Under the pieces are notes generated by a model. It had not been told where the DNA came from. It saw nothing but the letters and a program-made list of their open reading frames with translations, and did not search any database. This document shows positions 1-10,545 of a stretch of 64,000 nt of DNA, in pieces. The stretch is taken from positions 39,587,241 to 39,651,240 of the forward strand of contig JAAONU010000016.1 of NCBI GenBank assembly GCA_012932295.1, in the 5' to 3' direction. This DNA is from Cyclina sinensis. Lineage: Eukaryota > Mollusca > Bivalvia > Venerida > Veneridae. The position numbers and the translations under genes are program-made. The stretch's first letter is position 1. The number at the start of each line of letters is the position of its first letter.

Positions 1-97
1 ACTTCCGTGCGTCAATGGTTCCTATGACGGCTAAAATGTCCACTCTGCATATTTAAAAGTGACCAAAATGTATATAAACTATACATCTATTTCCCGT

Positions 98-280
98 TTA
101 GAATTGGATGTTTGATACAAGCTGGATGTTGGTTTTGAAGGCCTCCACGCTTGTAGAAGTCACGACAGATTCGGGGATCAGGTTCCATGTGGTAACAGTT
201 TTTGGGCAAAATGAGTAACGATAATGTTGGGTCTCATTTGGTATGGGATAAATTTCATACAATGACTCCTCGTGTTGCAA
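98..280 (-). mobile_element. LINE reverse transcriptase C-terminal fragment
   Basis: The minus-strand frame ends in a stop at 98-100 and reads a short peptide with the pattern Y-x-x-SF-x-P-x-T-x-x-x-WN-x-x-P-x-x-VV-x-x-x-S-x-x-x-FK. That is the usual extreme C-terminus of reverse transcriptases from Jockey/CR1-like non-LTR retrotransposons. The frame is closed upstream by a stop at 317-319, so no catalytic RT core is left here. It is best read as a 3' stub of a dead element. The family assignment rests on this short motif only. Confidence 0.6.
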
Positions 281-637
281 ACTTGTGCAAAAATTGTCGG
301 TATAATACTGGTACTGCTACTAGACAATTCACATTAGTATGTGTTCTGGCCACTGTCTGCGTTGTTCTAGACTTGGCTTATTTAGTTTATTTTAATCATT
401 TCAGATGCACTTGTTTGATTGTTCGGGTTATAATATTTGTTCGTCAACAGGACAGTATCGTAAGTTCCGCCTTAAAATAGAAGAAATTTTTTTTTTGGTT
501 GACTGAATCTATGTGAAAAAGTGAAAAACGCATATCAGGAAAAGCCACAGTCAGAAAACACAGCTTCCCCTACACTGTCAAAAAGTAGACAGGAAAAGAA
601 AGCATAAATTTATACAATGAATATTATTCAATTAAAA

Positions 638-1350
638 AAGACACCACAAACAGTTAACAAAAATGAGAATAGCGGGGTTACTGCTTTGGAACGGTCAGAG
701 GCAAAACATTTGCCACTGTGGTTTTAAACAAGGTTTTAGGGTGCACCAACTTCACACTTGCCCCGACAGGTTCTCATAAGAACTAACAAGTACAAGTTGT
801 ATTGATGAATTAACGGCTGCAGATATTTATATGATTTTATTTTAGATGATATTTGGACAGAAGACGCAGAAGACAGCCATAAAGGTAAAAGTTTTGATCT
901 AATTTTGTTTTGCGCTATTTATTATGTTGTATGAATACCATTGCACTAAGCAACATTAAGGTAAATTAAAGCTTCAAGCGCACATCATGGCCTATGTAAT
1001 ATCGATATAGCTTTGCGCGCTTTATTTATGTTTTTAAAGCAGTACAAATAAGAATTTGCTAAATCACTGATCCCAAAGTAAAGAGTATACGTGCATACCA
1101 AAATGACTAATTCTGGTACAACATAATACTGAAGTCTTACTTTATTTAAATATAACAGAATGCTGATGAACATACAGCCTTCAATGTGGTATGAGTGATC
1201 AATAGAAAATGACACCAAAAACAATTGACAAAAATGATAACCCGCAGGATTACTGCCTTGGTACGCTTAGTAGCAAAACATCTGCCACTTGGTGGGGGTG
1301 TTAAACCAGGTTCTACGGTGTACAAACCTCACACTTACAAGTAAACCTTG
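638..1350 (+). repeat. Diverged direct repeat (two ~135 bp copies)
   Basis: A block at about 638-775 recurs at about 1210-1350. Both read: a GACACCA-rich start, AAAAATGA, a TACTGC start, AGCAAAACAT then TGCCACT, then a line containing TTAAAC-AGGTT and CACACTTAC/G. Identity is roughly three quarters by eye. No coding function is seen. The DNA between the copies and from 281 to 637 holds no supported gene. Confidence 0.5.
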
Positions 1351-1772
1351 TCTTGGTGATTCAACTCCAACCCATCCATCAACTCGACAATGTTGCATGC
1401 AAAAGCACACAAACATATTAAGCATAAAGGCTAATAACAGCGAAAAGGGTAGGTACTCGATGACCTTTCTGAGACCAGAGCACTTGGAGTCGAATCAGCA
1501 AAAACCTGATGAATTACATTTCATTAGTTTACTCTTTTCTACGCCGGGGAATGAGTTGTGATCTACTGTGTCCAAAATTTCATTTTCCATTTTGTATTCA
1601 GATAATTGTTAGCGTGTTGATGTCGAACACTGCATAACTGCACATTTTCTAACGCTCATCCGCCAAACTTCACCCATGTTAAAGTTACTTAAATCCGTCT
1701 GTAGCAGTTCATTCTCTTTTATATTTTTGATTGACAGTACATAATCATCATAAAATAAACGGATGTTGGAGG

Positions 1773-2519
1773 AATTGCTTTCATTATGTGGATCAACAAC
1801 AGTTACCAGCGCTGAATTGTTACGGAGCAGTTAATAAACTGTCGATATGTACCGCTTTGTGGATTCAGTTTTGACATTCGTGGCACTCCGCAAATGAGCA
1901 GCTGTAATAAAAGGTGTGAATGTTACTGTGTTTGAACAAAGACTTGCTGTCCTGATATTATGTTCAATAATATCCACATAACAAATGATACAAGTATTAC
2001 CAAAAAGGACTTTTATTCACTCACTGGAGAGGAGGTACAGAAAACGTGCATTCATTTCTTCATTGCAACGAATGGCATTAGTGCAACAGTAAAAAGTGCA
2101 TATGGCCTCGCCTCGTGTCCGTACGAAAGTAATACAGAGCTAAAACAGAATTGTACGAGGAATAACACCGCTTATAGAAGTATTGAAAGCCTCTCTGATC
2201 TTGCGCCAGTCTTAAGCAAAACATCACGGGAGCATTATCGCAACAAATACGAAGTTAATAAATTTCAGACTGAAGTTTCATGTAAAATGTTTATACAACT
2301 GAATACCGAAAAGGATGTAATTATTGCGGTGTTGCACTCAAATGTTTGTGATGTAGCTATTGCAGCATTTGTAGCGGAAGCAAGGATAGATATGTTCACA
2401 CCATCCATTTCAAAATGCAACGCCACTGGACTTTGGGCAGCCTATAATCCTGATGTTGAATTAGCGTGTGATTAGATCATAGATAGAAATAGATCATTTC
2501 AGAATGTCTATTGCAATAA
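1773..2519 (+). pseudogene. Exon 1 remnant of the receptor pseudogene
   Basis: Starts at the level of residue ~42 of the intact copy; the signal peptide part is not found upstream. It contains two TGA stops (1813, 1933). From 1960 to 2475 the frame is open for 171 codons and keeps most cysteines of the ectodomain. It lacks the segment that in the parent holds the C-x-x-C pair near codon 217 (KYCAFCHN). The match to the parent resumes briefly at 2490-2515 and stops where the next repeat begins. Confidence 0.85.
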
Positions 2520-2865
2520 TTATCTCTCCGCCAAAGGCGGAGGGGATATTAGAAATGGTCTCCGTCCGTGCGTCCGTCCCAATTTTGTCTGGAGCATAAC
2601 TCCAAAAGTACTTGAGCGATTTTCTTCAAACTTCATACACTGACAGAGCACATTGGTAGGAAGTGCAGTGTGCAAGAATTATAACTCCACCTTGCCTACT
2701 TTTAGAGTAAGTCCCAATTATCAGATTTACTTTAAAAGTTTTGTCCAGAGCATAACTCCAAAAGTACTTGAGGGATTTACTTCAAACTCAATACTGACAT
2801 AGCACATTGGTAGGAATACTCTGTACAGTTTTTCTTAACATTCGGGAAATAAAGAGTTCGTCAAA
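2520..2865 (+). repeat. Interspersed repeat with CCGCC-AAA-GGCGG leader hairpin
   Basis: Begins with the short palindrome CTCCGCCAAAGGCGGAGG, followed by GGATATTAG, a GTCCGTGCGTCCGTCC run, and two copies of a monomer carrying GAGCATAACTCCAAAAGTA and a CACATTGGTAGGAA phrase. The same leader occurs at 21705-21790 and, degraded, at 19104-19160. It sits inside the exon 1 region of the receptor pseudogene. Confidence 0.65.
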
Positions 2866-3570
2866 ATATGTTTGCTACCGCGAAAAGCGCATCAGTTTTC
2901 CCAAATGTGAGAAAAATCTGTACAGCTGACAAAAAAAAAATCATCAGGGCCAATATGTAGGGCATAATTTTTCGCTTCGCATTAAAACTAATGAAGAAAT
3001 AAAATACTTACAACAGTTTCTCCTCTGAATCGAGGTAAAAAAATGCTGCTTGCAACAGCCTAAATGACATCATTTACTACGTAGTATGGGCACACTGTGT
3101 TGGGGTATTTGTGAGTACTGGATTGATTGTACCGTACGTCCTTCATTAGAGTAAATTACACTATATAGGTTCTATAAGCTACACAGTTAAAGGAAATATT
3201 TATAACTTTGTGATGTAGATTCCTAAAACTATGTACGCTGTGTCAATTTTCGTCTATTAAACAAAACATCAACGTACATGACCCTATATAAGCATGCCTA
3301 CAGAACTGAACACTTTAGAAAACACTTAACATCACGTAAAATTCAGCTGTTACATGAAAAAATTCCATGCAAAGTATGACTGATAGTAATTTCTATCTGA
3401 ACAAATAATTCAACCATCGGATTTTACCGAGTAATTCAAAAGAAAACAAAAGCACCGCTGGGCGGAGCATTTTATGCCCAAAGGACGTTTTTTCTAAGTA
3501 TTTGTGATATACGGGAGGAAATCTTAGGCTTTAAAATTAAATGATTTGCTTGAAATTTTTAAGTCTCTAA
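2866..3570 (+). other. Remnant intron of the pseudogene
   Basis: AT-rich. Between about 3115 and 3310 it aligns with 56815-56970 of the intact gene's intron; shared phrases include GTACGTCCT, AAATTACACTA, TGATGTAGATT and TTTTCGTCTATTAA. No other feature is recognised. Confidence 0.6.
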
Positions 3571-4235
3571 TACAAACAGTTGTGAAGTGACAGAGTGTAA
3601 ATGATTCTAAACATTTAGGTCACTATGACCTTGACCTTTGACACACTGACCCCAAAATGAATAAGGGTCATCCACTCAAAATGTGCAATGAAGATGTAAA
3701 GTTTGAAGTCTCTATAAGAAATGATTGTCAAGTTACATGGCGGAAATGGTTTTCAATGTTAAGGTCTATGTGACCTTGACCTTTTACCTACTAACCCCAA
3801 AATAAATAGGGCTCATTCTTTCAACGTATGCAACCATTACATGAATTTTGAAATCTATATGACAAATGGTTGGCGAGTTACAGAGTGTAAATGATTCTAA
3901 ACATTTAGGTCACTGTGACCTTGACCTTTGACATACTGACCCCAAAATGTATAGGGGTCATCCTCTCAATGTGTGCAATCAAGATATAAAGTTTGAAGTC
4001 TCTATAACAAATGATTGTCAAGTTACATGGTTTTCAATGTTAAGGTCTATAAGACCTTGACCTTTGAGCTACTGACTCCAAAATCAATAGGGGGTCATTC
4101 ATTCAATGTGGGCAATATTCAAATCAAGGTAAAAGACTGTAGGCCAAAGAGTACTCAAGTTATCCCACAGCAACCAAATTGCGAACGGACGGACAGACGC
4201 CCTGGACCATAACATAATATGACCTCTTCGGGCAT
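3571..4235 (+). repeat. ~145 bp tandem monomers with nuclear-receptor half-site palindromes
   Basis: Four monomers at a period of about 135-146 bp (landmarks at 3617, 3761, 3907, 4042). Each contains GACCTTGACCTTT, CTGAC-CCAAAAT, GGGTCAT, TTTGAAGTCT and AATGATTGTCAAGTTAC. Units 1 and 3 contain AGGTCA-N3-TGACCT palindromes at 3617-3631 and 3907-3921. The array ends with a GAACGGACGGACAGACGCC tail. It lies in the intron of the receptor pseudogene. Confidence 0.75.
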
Positions 4236-4312
4236 ATAAAAATGTTTCGAAGCTGGTGTCAAAAAAGTAAGTTATGTTTTTCCTTCTTAAATAATGTTTT
4301 TATCTTTTTCAG

Positions 4313-4893
4313 GGAAAATACAAATATATTTTCTGTTCGTTCACGACGACACTTTCACATGGAAAGTGTGTAGATATTTTCGGAAAAAAAGAATGTTTTA
4401 TATGTGTTTAACTAGTATATACGATTAAAGACCGTACAGTATGCGGCTGCAGGTCTGTCCAGAGGAGAGAAAATGTCGTGTGCAGCTTTTAATGCAGTCA
4501 AATAACCTTTACAATGAGGACATGAATGAGAACATTAATAATTCAAGTCTGCTCTATAATGACGTCCCTCTGGAGTAAAGTCTGACGCAAAAGGAGGTTT
4601 CAGACCTTTACCTTTATCCATTTTAATACGACAATATACAGCATCTGGCGAAAACCATCTACCCTTGTAGATCCTATGGATCAAACTTACTTCATACAGT
4701 GTAAACAATACCAAACAGCTCTTTATGTGCTTTGCGCAAAAGTAAACATTTCTAGGTCTGACTTCCCTTGGTTTAAAGATTCATATGGTCATTTTGAAAT
4801 AGGCAGTGAAGAATTTTATTATGCTGACGACGATCATATTGTGGTTTGTGTTGATACGTACAAAGACTTTATGTCAAAGGTCCCAGCTTTCTA
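4313..4893 (+). pseudogene. Exon 2 remnant of the receptor pseudogene
   Basis: Starts right after a preserved acceptor (TTTTTCAG, 4305-4312), aligned with the exon 2 start at 57215 of the intact copy. It has a lost reading frame near 4400 and a deletion of about 176 bp at 4563. The last 70 codons (about 4676-4893) are open and match the juxtamembrane ectodomain. Here this copy keeps the frame through the SDFPW segment where the better copy is frameshifted. Homology ends at codon VPAF just before TM1. Confidence 0.8.
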
Positions 4894-4919
4894 CGGTCTG
4901 TTCCTCATCTTTTTTATGG

Positions 4920-5515
4920 GAAGAGTACGTACTTGCAGCCCCCACCCCCACGAGACCCCCTGCAAGTTATTTCTTCATTTCCTCAATTTCTTGGATGGGC
5001 AAGTACTCCCAATCCTTTCACGGGACCACCCCCAACCCCAATTTTTCTTTTTTTTCTTTTTTTTTTTGCGGATGAGTAGGTATACTTGCCGCTCTCGCTC
5101 CCCCCCGCCTCCTCTCACTATTTTTTTTTCATTTATTTAGTTTTTCAGATGGGTAGTTACTTACAAGCTCGTTTCCGACAAACAAAACAGACGAGCGTTG
5201 GTGCCGCTTCGCGGTGCTCTTGTTTCATGTTATGTTTTTGCAGGTTTTAATTTTTTGATCTTATGGTTGTATTAAGTCATGTCTGTCCAGTTCAGCGGCT
5301 TAAACACAAATCGTAACATAGTAAACTTTGAGCTGCTTTTCTTTAAGGTTGTATCTTCTATTGTATTTGTTTTATTCTGCTATATAATCGGTTCAAAAGC
5401 CCAACAGAATTAAAAGCTATTGCATGGTATGGTGTGGTGTGGAATCGTATCGTATCGTTTCGTTTGGTGTCGTATCGTATTGTACCGTTTTGCATTGCAT
5501 TGCCATTCTGAGATT
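4920..5515 (+). repeat. Low-complexity C-rich/T-rich tract and degenerate pentamer repeat
   Basis: 4930-5150 is a mix of CCCCCAC-type and long T runs without coding value. 5166-5222 carries a 55 bp phrase (GTTTCCGACAAA, AAACAGACGAG, GTTGG, GCGGTGCTCTTG) that recurs at 52332-52386, so it is the tail of a repeat family. 5430-5515 is a degenerate (GTATC)n/(GCATT)n array. Confidence 0.6.
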
Positions 5516-5889
5516 TATGTTACCAATGCATCATCAGAAATATGATAATTCTTTATTGAAAAATTCAACCTGAATAATCATTGATCACTCAAATATTGAA
5601 CTGTAAAATCTAGTGGTGTTCTTTTAATACCAATACCGTGTTTAATGCACTTACGAAACATATTATGCTACTGAGGAGTACGGATCTGCTTTGTTCTAAT
5701 ACCATTACTATCTTGTTTTTAAATGTTGTCAGTTCAGAATTACACCAAAAGGATTACTAGTAAGTCTGAAAATACTTTCTTTTCTCCTGACCAAACTAGA
5801 TCTTCTGCGTTATAAACTAATGGCCAATGATTTTGATTTCGCCTATCACTGCGTGCCCATACGTTACCGTTGGAGGTGGTGCAAGTAAC
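5516..5889. other. Intergenic, nothing recognised
   Basis: AT-rich DNA with no ORF of recognisable content and no clear repeat structure. Confidence 0.5.
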
Positions 5890-6330
5890 GCTGGTCTGCG
5901 GTGTATAACGCCGGTTTTGCGGTGGAAATTGGACCCTCATGCAAGAAAATTAAAATTTTATGCGGTAGATTGTTAAGTTTGTCTTTAAGACTACAAGATG
6001 ATCTTGATTTAATTTACGAATCGAATCCTCACCTGAGTCTGTTTTCTCCCAGGTTTTTTTCTGTTTTCTGTATCATTCGTGAAAAAGTACGAAAATGTAT
6101 GTGAATTCGATGTAACAGGGCATTGAAAAGTGTCGAAAATGCAATGATCGCGACCAAGCTTACCTTGAATAGAAAATTCTGACGGCACTTATTTTCAAAC
6201 CTTTTTACTCCATTTGACATGTAAAACTACCCAAGAAAGAAGTTTTTAAAAGAAAAAGAAACGTTTGTGTAGGAGCAGTTTGTCAGTAACGCTGGTGGCT
6301 TGGTTGTTTACTAAAATCGCCTTTTGTTAC
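5890..6330 (-). repeat. Interspersed repeat, copy 1 (minus orientation)
   Basis: Matches 10220-10545 in inverse orientation. Shared landmarks are AGTAAACAA/AGTAAACC next to GGCGATTTTAGTA, TTTACATGTCAAATGGAGTA, the GATCACTGCATTTTCGACA segment and a block ending AGCAGACTCGG or its equivalent. Both copies give a short open frame from ATGTCAAATGG, but it is not conserved well enough to call protein-coding. Confidence 0.55.
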
Positions 6331-7320
6331 ATTTTTCGAAATTAAATACACAAATGATACACCCACTTGATAGCTATTGTTAACACGAAAGTTTTTTTAT
6401 ATACTCTGAGAGAATGACCGTTTTTTCTGATGCTAATATGGAACTGAAACTTGCTGTTTAGTGTTCGTTTAATACTTCTCGCCTGTGTCTGCTTTCTCCC
6501 AGTTATTTGCTGTTTAGAATTGATATTACTATTTCAATTGGTATCACTTTTGCAAGACCATGTCTATCTTTGTGCGATAATGATCTGGCTTTGGTTGTCG
6601 TTTGGTTCGATTTTACATTTCTCCATTTATCGCTTTAGACTTATTTTCAAGCGACTGAACCATGACATTGTCATATGCAACTTCACTTGGACTCACGTGT
6701 CCTAATACTAATTTCCTCTTGCTTTGAGTTAACATAGGTTTATTATGCATCGATTTGAAAACAAGATTATGAGTTTTCTTATTTCTGATTAAGGTGAAAT
6801 TCCCCATGTTCCTTGTTAGCCAAATAATCATTTGATTGATACATGAATGTCTTGAACTGACTGTCGTGTAGATAATTTTCCAATATGTTGGAACAATAAT
6901 TTCATTTTAACTGTTGTACATGTCACTTTTACTAAATTAGTAACACATTTACGCAAAATATCTTACTTTTCTCTCTCAACATTATTGCATATCTTATTAA
7001 CTATGTTTTCAGATATCAGTTCAGAAACAGATAGTATTTTAATTGTTTTGATCCTCTATGCTATTCGAACTTACAACTTTCTGGTCAGCAGATTGACATT
7101 CGATCATTGCTTTGACTTGAGACTCATGCTTTGTTCAGTGGTTTATGTCGTTAAAAAACAAATTAAAGGGCTTATGTAAGAAAACTGAATTAGATTATTG
7201 AAAGAAATTAGAAAAAAAAATAAAACAGTCAAGCGAAAGAGATGCAGTCTTACTAAAAAATAAGTATTACTACGCTGGATAGTTTAGATATACGATAGAA
7301 CCATCGACTTTCCTCAAGAT
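6331..7320. other. Intergenic, AT-rich, nothing recognised
   Basis: Only short chance ORFs. No splice-supported exon and no tandem structure seen. Confidence 0.5.
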
Positions 7321-8126
7321 ATAAAGGATATTTGTTTGCTTTTGTGGAAGATGAGAATTCATTTCATCGAGTGAACACCATATGTGATATTTTCACGAGT
7401 GGCGCAGCCACGAGTGAAAATATAAACATATGGTGTTCACGAGATGAAATAAATTCCCATCTTCCACTAAAAAACAAACAAATTTTCTTTTTATTTTATG
7501 CCAACACGTCAAAAAGGGTATTTAATGACATTTTTACTCAGGGCCTTCAATAAATTCCCCATGGTGAGCCCCAAATCAGTTAATGCGTACTTTGGTCAAA
7601 CCGTTACTCCGCACAAAAAAAGTGCAGACAATCTCCAAGACATATGATAACTTTACTTCTGCTGAAATAAACTGAATACACTTTCATCAAATAACATTTA
7701 TTTTTCTCTACACAGTTTATTAATATTTATTGAATTTTAGCCATATATACTTTAATTACAAAAGCGGATTGATACCGAGTTTTATTCAATCAATTGAATT
7801 GAAAGTCGGCCATATTGGATACTGTCCATGTGAGTTATGTAAACAAATCAGACATTTTAAATAATTTATGGCGAATTTCATCATTGTTCACAACTAGTCA
7901 GGCTCAGGAATTCAATATTATAACTGGATTTAACATGGTAAATAAATTTCACTCGCTGTCACTGTCTGAAATACAGCGGATTCTCTTATATTTACGTGGT
8001 GGGGAAAAGTAGTTCCGGCACAAACAGTGGATTACCAAAATGGTAATTTCACTGATTCAAAACAGTGGATTATCACTTTTATCTCACTGATATTTCCCTA
8101 TATTTCATTGGTAGGCATAAAATAAA
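7321..8126 (+). mobile_element. 0.8 kb non-autonomous element with long hairpin, copy A
   Basis: One of three copies (others at 35377-36132 and 61071-61836, both in the opposite orientation). Left part 7331-7481 is a near-perfect long hairpin with apex TCACGAGTGGCGCAGCC. The rest is a unique 0.6 kb body bounded by inverted TTATTTTATGCC (about 7490) and GGCATAAAATAA (8114-8125). No transposase frame is present, so it would need enzymes supplied elsewhere. The superfamily is not recognised. Confidence 0.7.
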
Positions 8127-8129
8127 GCC

Positions 8130-8195
8130 GGATACCTTCCTTACTTGAAACCTCTTGGTTGAGGTTAACTAACCACTGAGCTACGGACGCCCTTA
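8130..8195 (-). repeat. tRNA-like sequence, likely SINE head
   Basis: On the minus strand the sequence starts GGGCGTCCG and then GTAGCTCAGTGGTTAG, a good pol III A box. An anticodon-like stem (AACCTC/GAGGTT) follows. The B-box position (GTTTCAAGTAAGG) is degraded. It is not a credible tRNA gene and is best read as a decayed tRNA-derived SINE start. It lies directly beside the end of the 0.8 kb element. Confidence 0.4.
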
Positions 8196-8440
8196 CATCA
8201 TTATCGTTAATTGCACGTAGACATAATCTACCATTGATAACATCTATCATTATCGGCTGCATATTCATCATCAACTTTATAGTCGTTTCCATCAAAATCA
8301 TCGTCGTCAACGCCTCGTCATAATCAACATTATCATCGTTGTTGTCGTTTTAATGATAAGTATCATCATCGTCTCCGCTATAATTATTTCCATCTTTTTA
8401 ATATCGTTATTATCGATGTCATCGCGTTTCCAATTATATT
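8196..8440. repeat. Degenerate TCATCG/ATTATC-rich microsatellite
   Basis: Dense runs of ATCATCATC, TCGTCATCG and ATTATCG with no coding sense. From 8441 to 8700 nothing else is recognised. Confidence 0.5.
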
Positions 8441-8699
8441 GTGACTTACATTTGGTTCCTTTTTTATTGTTATTATTTCATCTGATAAAAAGGAAGATAA
8501 GGTTATTAGTTCAAAGCTAAATATATTAATCTCTGAACAAAAGAGACAAATTCACTTGTGCGCTAAAACATACATATTTATTCATATCAGTCTTTTATCT
8601 TTTAAACTTTTTTTCTTTTTTTTTCAGAAGTCGTTAAAATTAGACAGCGTTCTCATCTCTTCCTATACAAGAAACTAAAACCATCATTATATTCCAACA

Positions 8700-9330
8700 A
8701 GCGAAGTTTAGTGTGAGGGGGGAGGGGGTATATAGGCATCACCATGTCAGTCGGTCAGGCGTCCATTTATCGTCCGGGGTTTCACTTTGTCATGCATAGA
8801 AGGATTAGACTATATGTTGCATTCAATTAAAAGCTACATGCCACAAAGATCAAGGTCAAAGAAAGAAGTCCTCAATATTTCGTGTCCACCATTTATCGTC
8901 CGGGTTATCACTTTGTCATGCATAGAAGGATTAGACTATGTGTTGCATTCAATTAAAAGCTACATGCCACAAAGATCAAGTTCAAAGAAAGAAGTCCTCA
9001 ATATTTCGTGTCCACTTTTTCACATTGTCATGCATCAAGCGATTATGAAATTATTTCGCACAAAAATGCCCACATGATACCGATGTGTTGTGCATAAACT
9101 TCAGGGGTCCCTGTATTAAAGGTCAGGGTCACATTTTGCAGGAAAAAGTGCCACTACTTATATGTGTATATTATGTTCGTGTCCAGGCTCTATTTTGTCA
9201 TGCATGAAGGGATTTCAAAATAAGTCACACTCAGAAGTTCTCTCTATTTCGTGTCCGCTCTGTATCTTTATTATGCATCAAGGATTTTCAAATAATTTGG
9301 CATATATGTTGCCCTCATGATAACGGTGTG
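8700..9330 (+). repeat. ~126 bp tandem repeat plus diverged units
   Basis: Units beginning CCATTTATCGTCCGG at 8763 and 8889 are nearly identical over 126 bp, with phrases CTTTGTCATGCATAGAAGG and CCACAAAGATCAAG. Diverged units continue to about 9330 (TGTCATGCAT at about 9028 and 9198, GTGTCCGCTC at 9253). The repeat is copied as DNA; the frame open across the first two units is incidental. Confidence 0.7.
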
Positions 9331-10219
9331 GCGCGTTAAGTTTTTTGTTGTTTTTTTTTTTTTTGAGAGAGAGAAAAATTATAATTTTAAACGTTTGTTC
9401 ACACAGTAAAAGTCCCCTTCAAATAAAAAATCAAAACTGACTTCGTTTAAAGCAATTCCATACTGCAACACGTCAAGTGCGCTTATTATCAGCAACAAAG
9501 ATAATAAATTTGACAAGAAAAAACTATTATTTTGATGTATTAGTACGACTTTTGTATCGCTGTTAATACGAGAATGAGCTAGCCTATTCTAAAAAAATAC
9601 ACATATAGCTTAACAATTTTCACATACTGAAATCAGTCACAGAGTGTACGTCAAGAGGAAATGGTTCTCTTCAGCTGATAAAAATATTAATCAAAGGGTC
9701 ATGTTTTACTGGCTAGGTATTCTATAACATCAAAACAGAAAACAAACATCGCTTCAAAATCATTGTTCACTCTAGAAAGTATATCAGTAAGAAATTAATC
9801 TTGACGTATAAAGTTTCTTATATATTCCAAATATACTATTTTCTTTCTTTATTTTATTTTTTTTTGGAGGGGGGGATTTAATTTCTAATGTCGACCAGAT
9901 GCTAACTGCACTGTCCCGATTTCGTATTTGCGTTCAGTTATTTTGTATTATCGAAATAATAGGTTCGACAAATTACATCGTTACACACCACCTTTGCAAT
10001 TGTCAAAACTTTTTTTCAATATACAAAGCCTCTTTTATGTGTATGTGTTAATTTGCCACTAGTACAATATCAAAATCAGTTTTCCCTGCTTTAAGCCTAG
10101 TTAATTTGGTAGTTTTCTTAAAAGAACTTCAATGTATTATTCTAGAAAGTTTCAATGTAGTCTTCTTAAACTATTAAATGACATTTTACGTTTTTGCAAT
10201 AAACAATACCGTTGGAAAC
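9331..10219. other. Intergenic, nothing recognised
   Basis: AT-rich with poly-T and poly-G runs (9345-9365, 9865-9878). No supported gene. Confidence 0.5.
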
Positions 10220-10545
10220 TGTAAATAAAGGCGATTTTAGTAAACCATAATAGCACCAGCGTTACCGGCATGGTCACTCAGTGCACCCCCTGAACAAACG
10301 TTACCATGTATTTCTCCTAAAAACATCTTTCTTGATAGTTTTACATGTCAAATGGAGTAGACAGGGTTGGAAATAAGTGCCAGTCAGAATTTTTTATTCA
10401 AGGTAAGCTTGGCTTTCCTCGTAGAGTCGCGATCACTGCATTTTCGACACTTTTCAATGTCGAAATACATTTTCAATGCATTTTCGTGTTTTTCACGAAT
10501 GATACAGAAAACGGCAAAAATCTGGGATAAAGCAGACTCGGGCAA
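10220..10545 (+). repeat. Interspersed repeat, copy 2 (plus orientation)
   Basis: Inverted relative of 5890-6330; see that entry for the shared landmarks. The two copies lie about 4 kb apart in opposite orientation. Confidence 0.55.

Larger units (their letters stand above)
1773..4893 (+). pseudogene. Broken duplicate of the 7TM receptor gene at 55438-59788
   Basis: This is a non-processed pseudogene. It matches the gene at 55438 over most of exon 1 (1773-2519), part of the intron (about 3115-3310 against 56815-56970) and the first part of exon 2 (4313-4893). Lesions seen: a TGA in place of a Trp codon at 1813-1815, a further TGA at 1933-1935 after a local deletion, loss of a segment holding two cysteines near 2250, a TAG at 2473-2475, a repeat inserted at about 2520, and stops in the exon 2 remnant. 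About 176 bp is deleted at 4563 relative to 57511-57687. Homology ends at the start of TM1, so no 7TM domain remains. Shared intron sequence argues for DNA duplication, not retroposition. The signal-peptide segment is also missing. Confidence 0.85.

Noticed and set aside
202..480. 92-codon plus-strand frame at the left edge
   Set aside because: Antisense to the LINE RT remnant; no domain.
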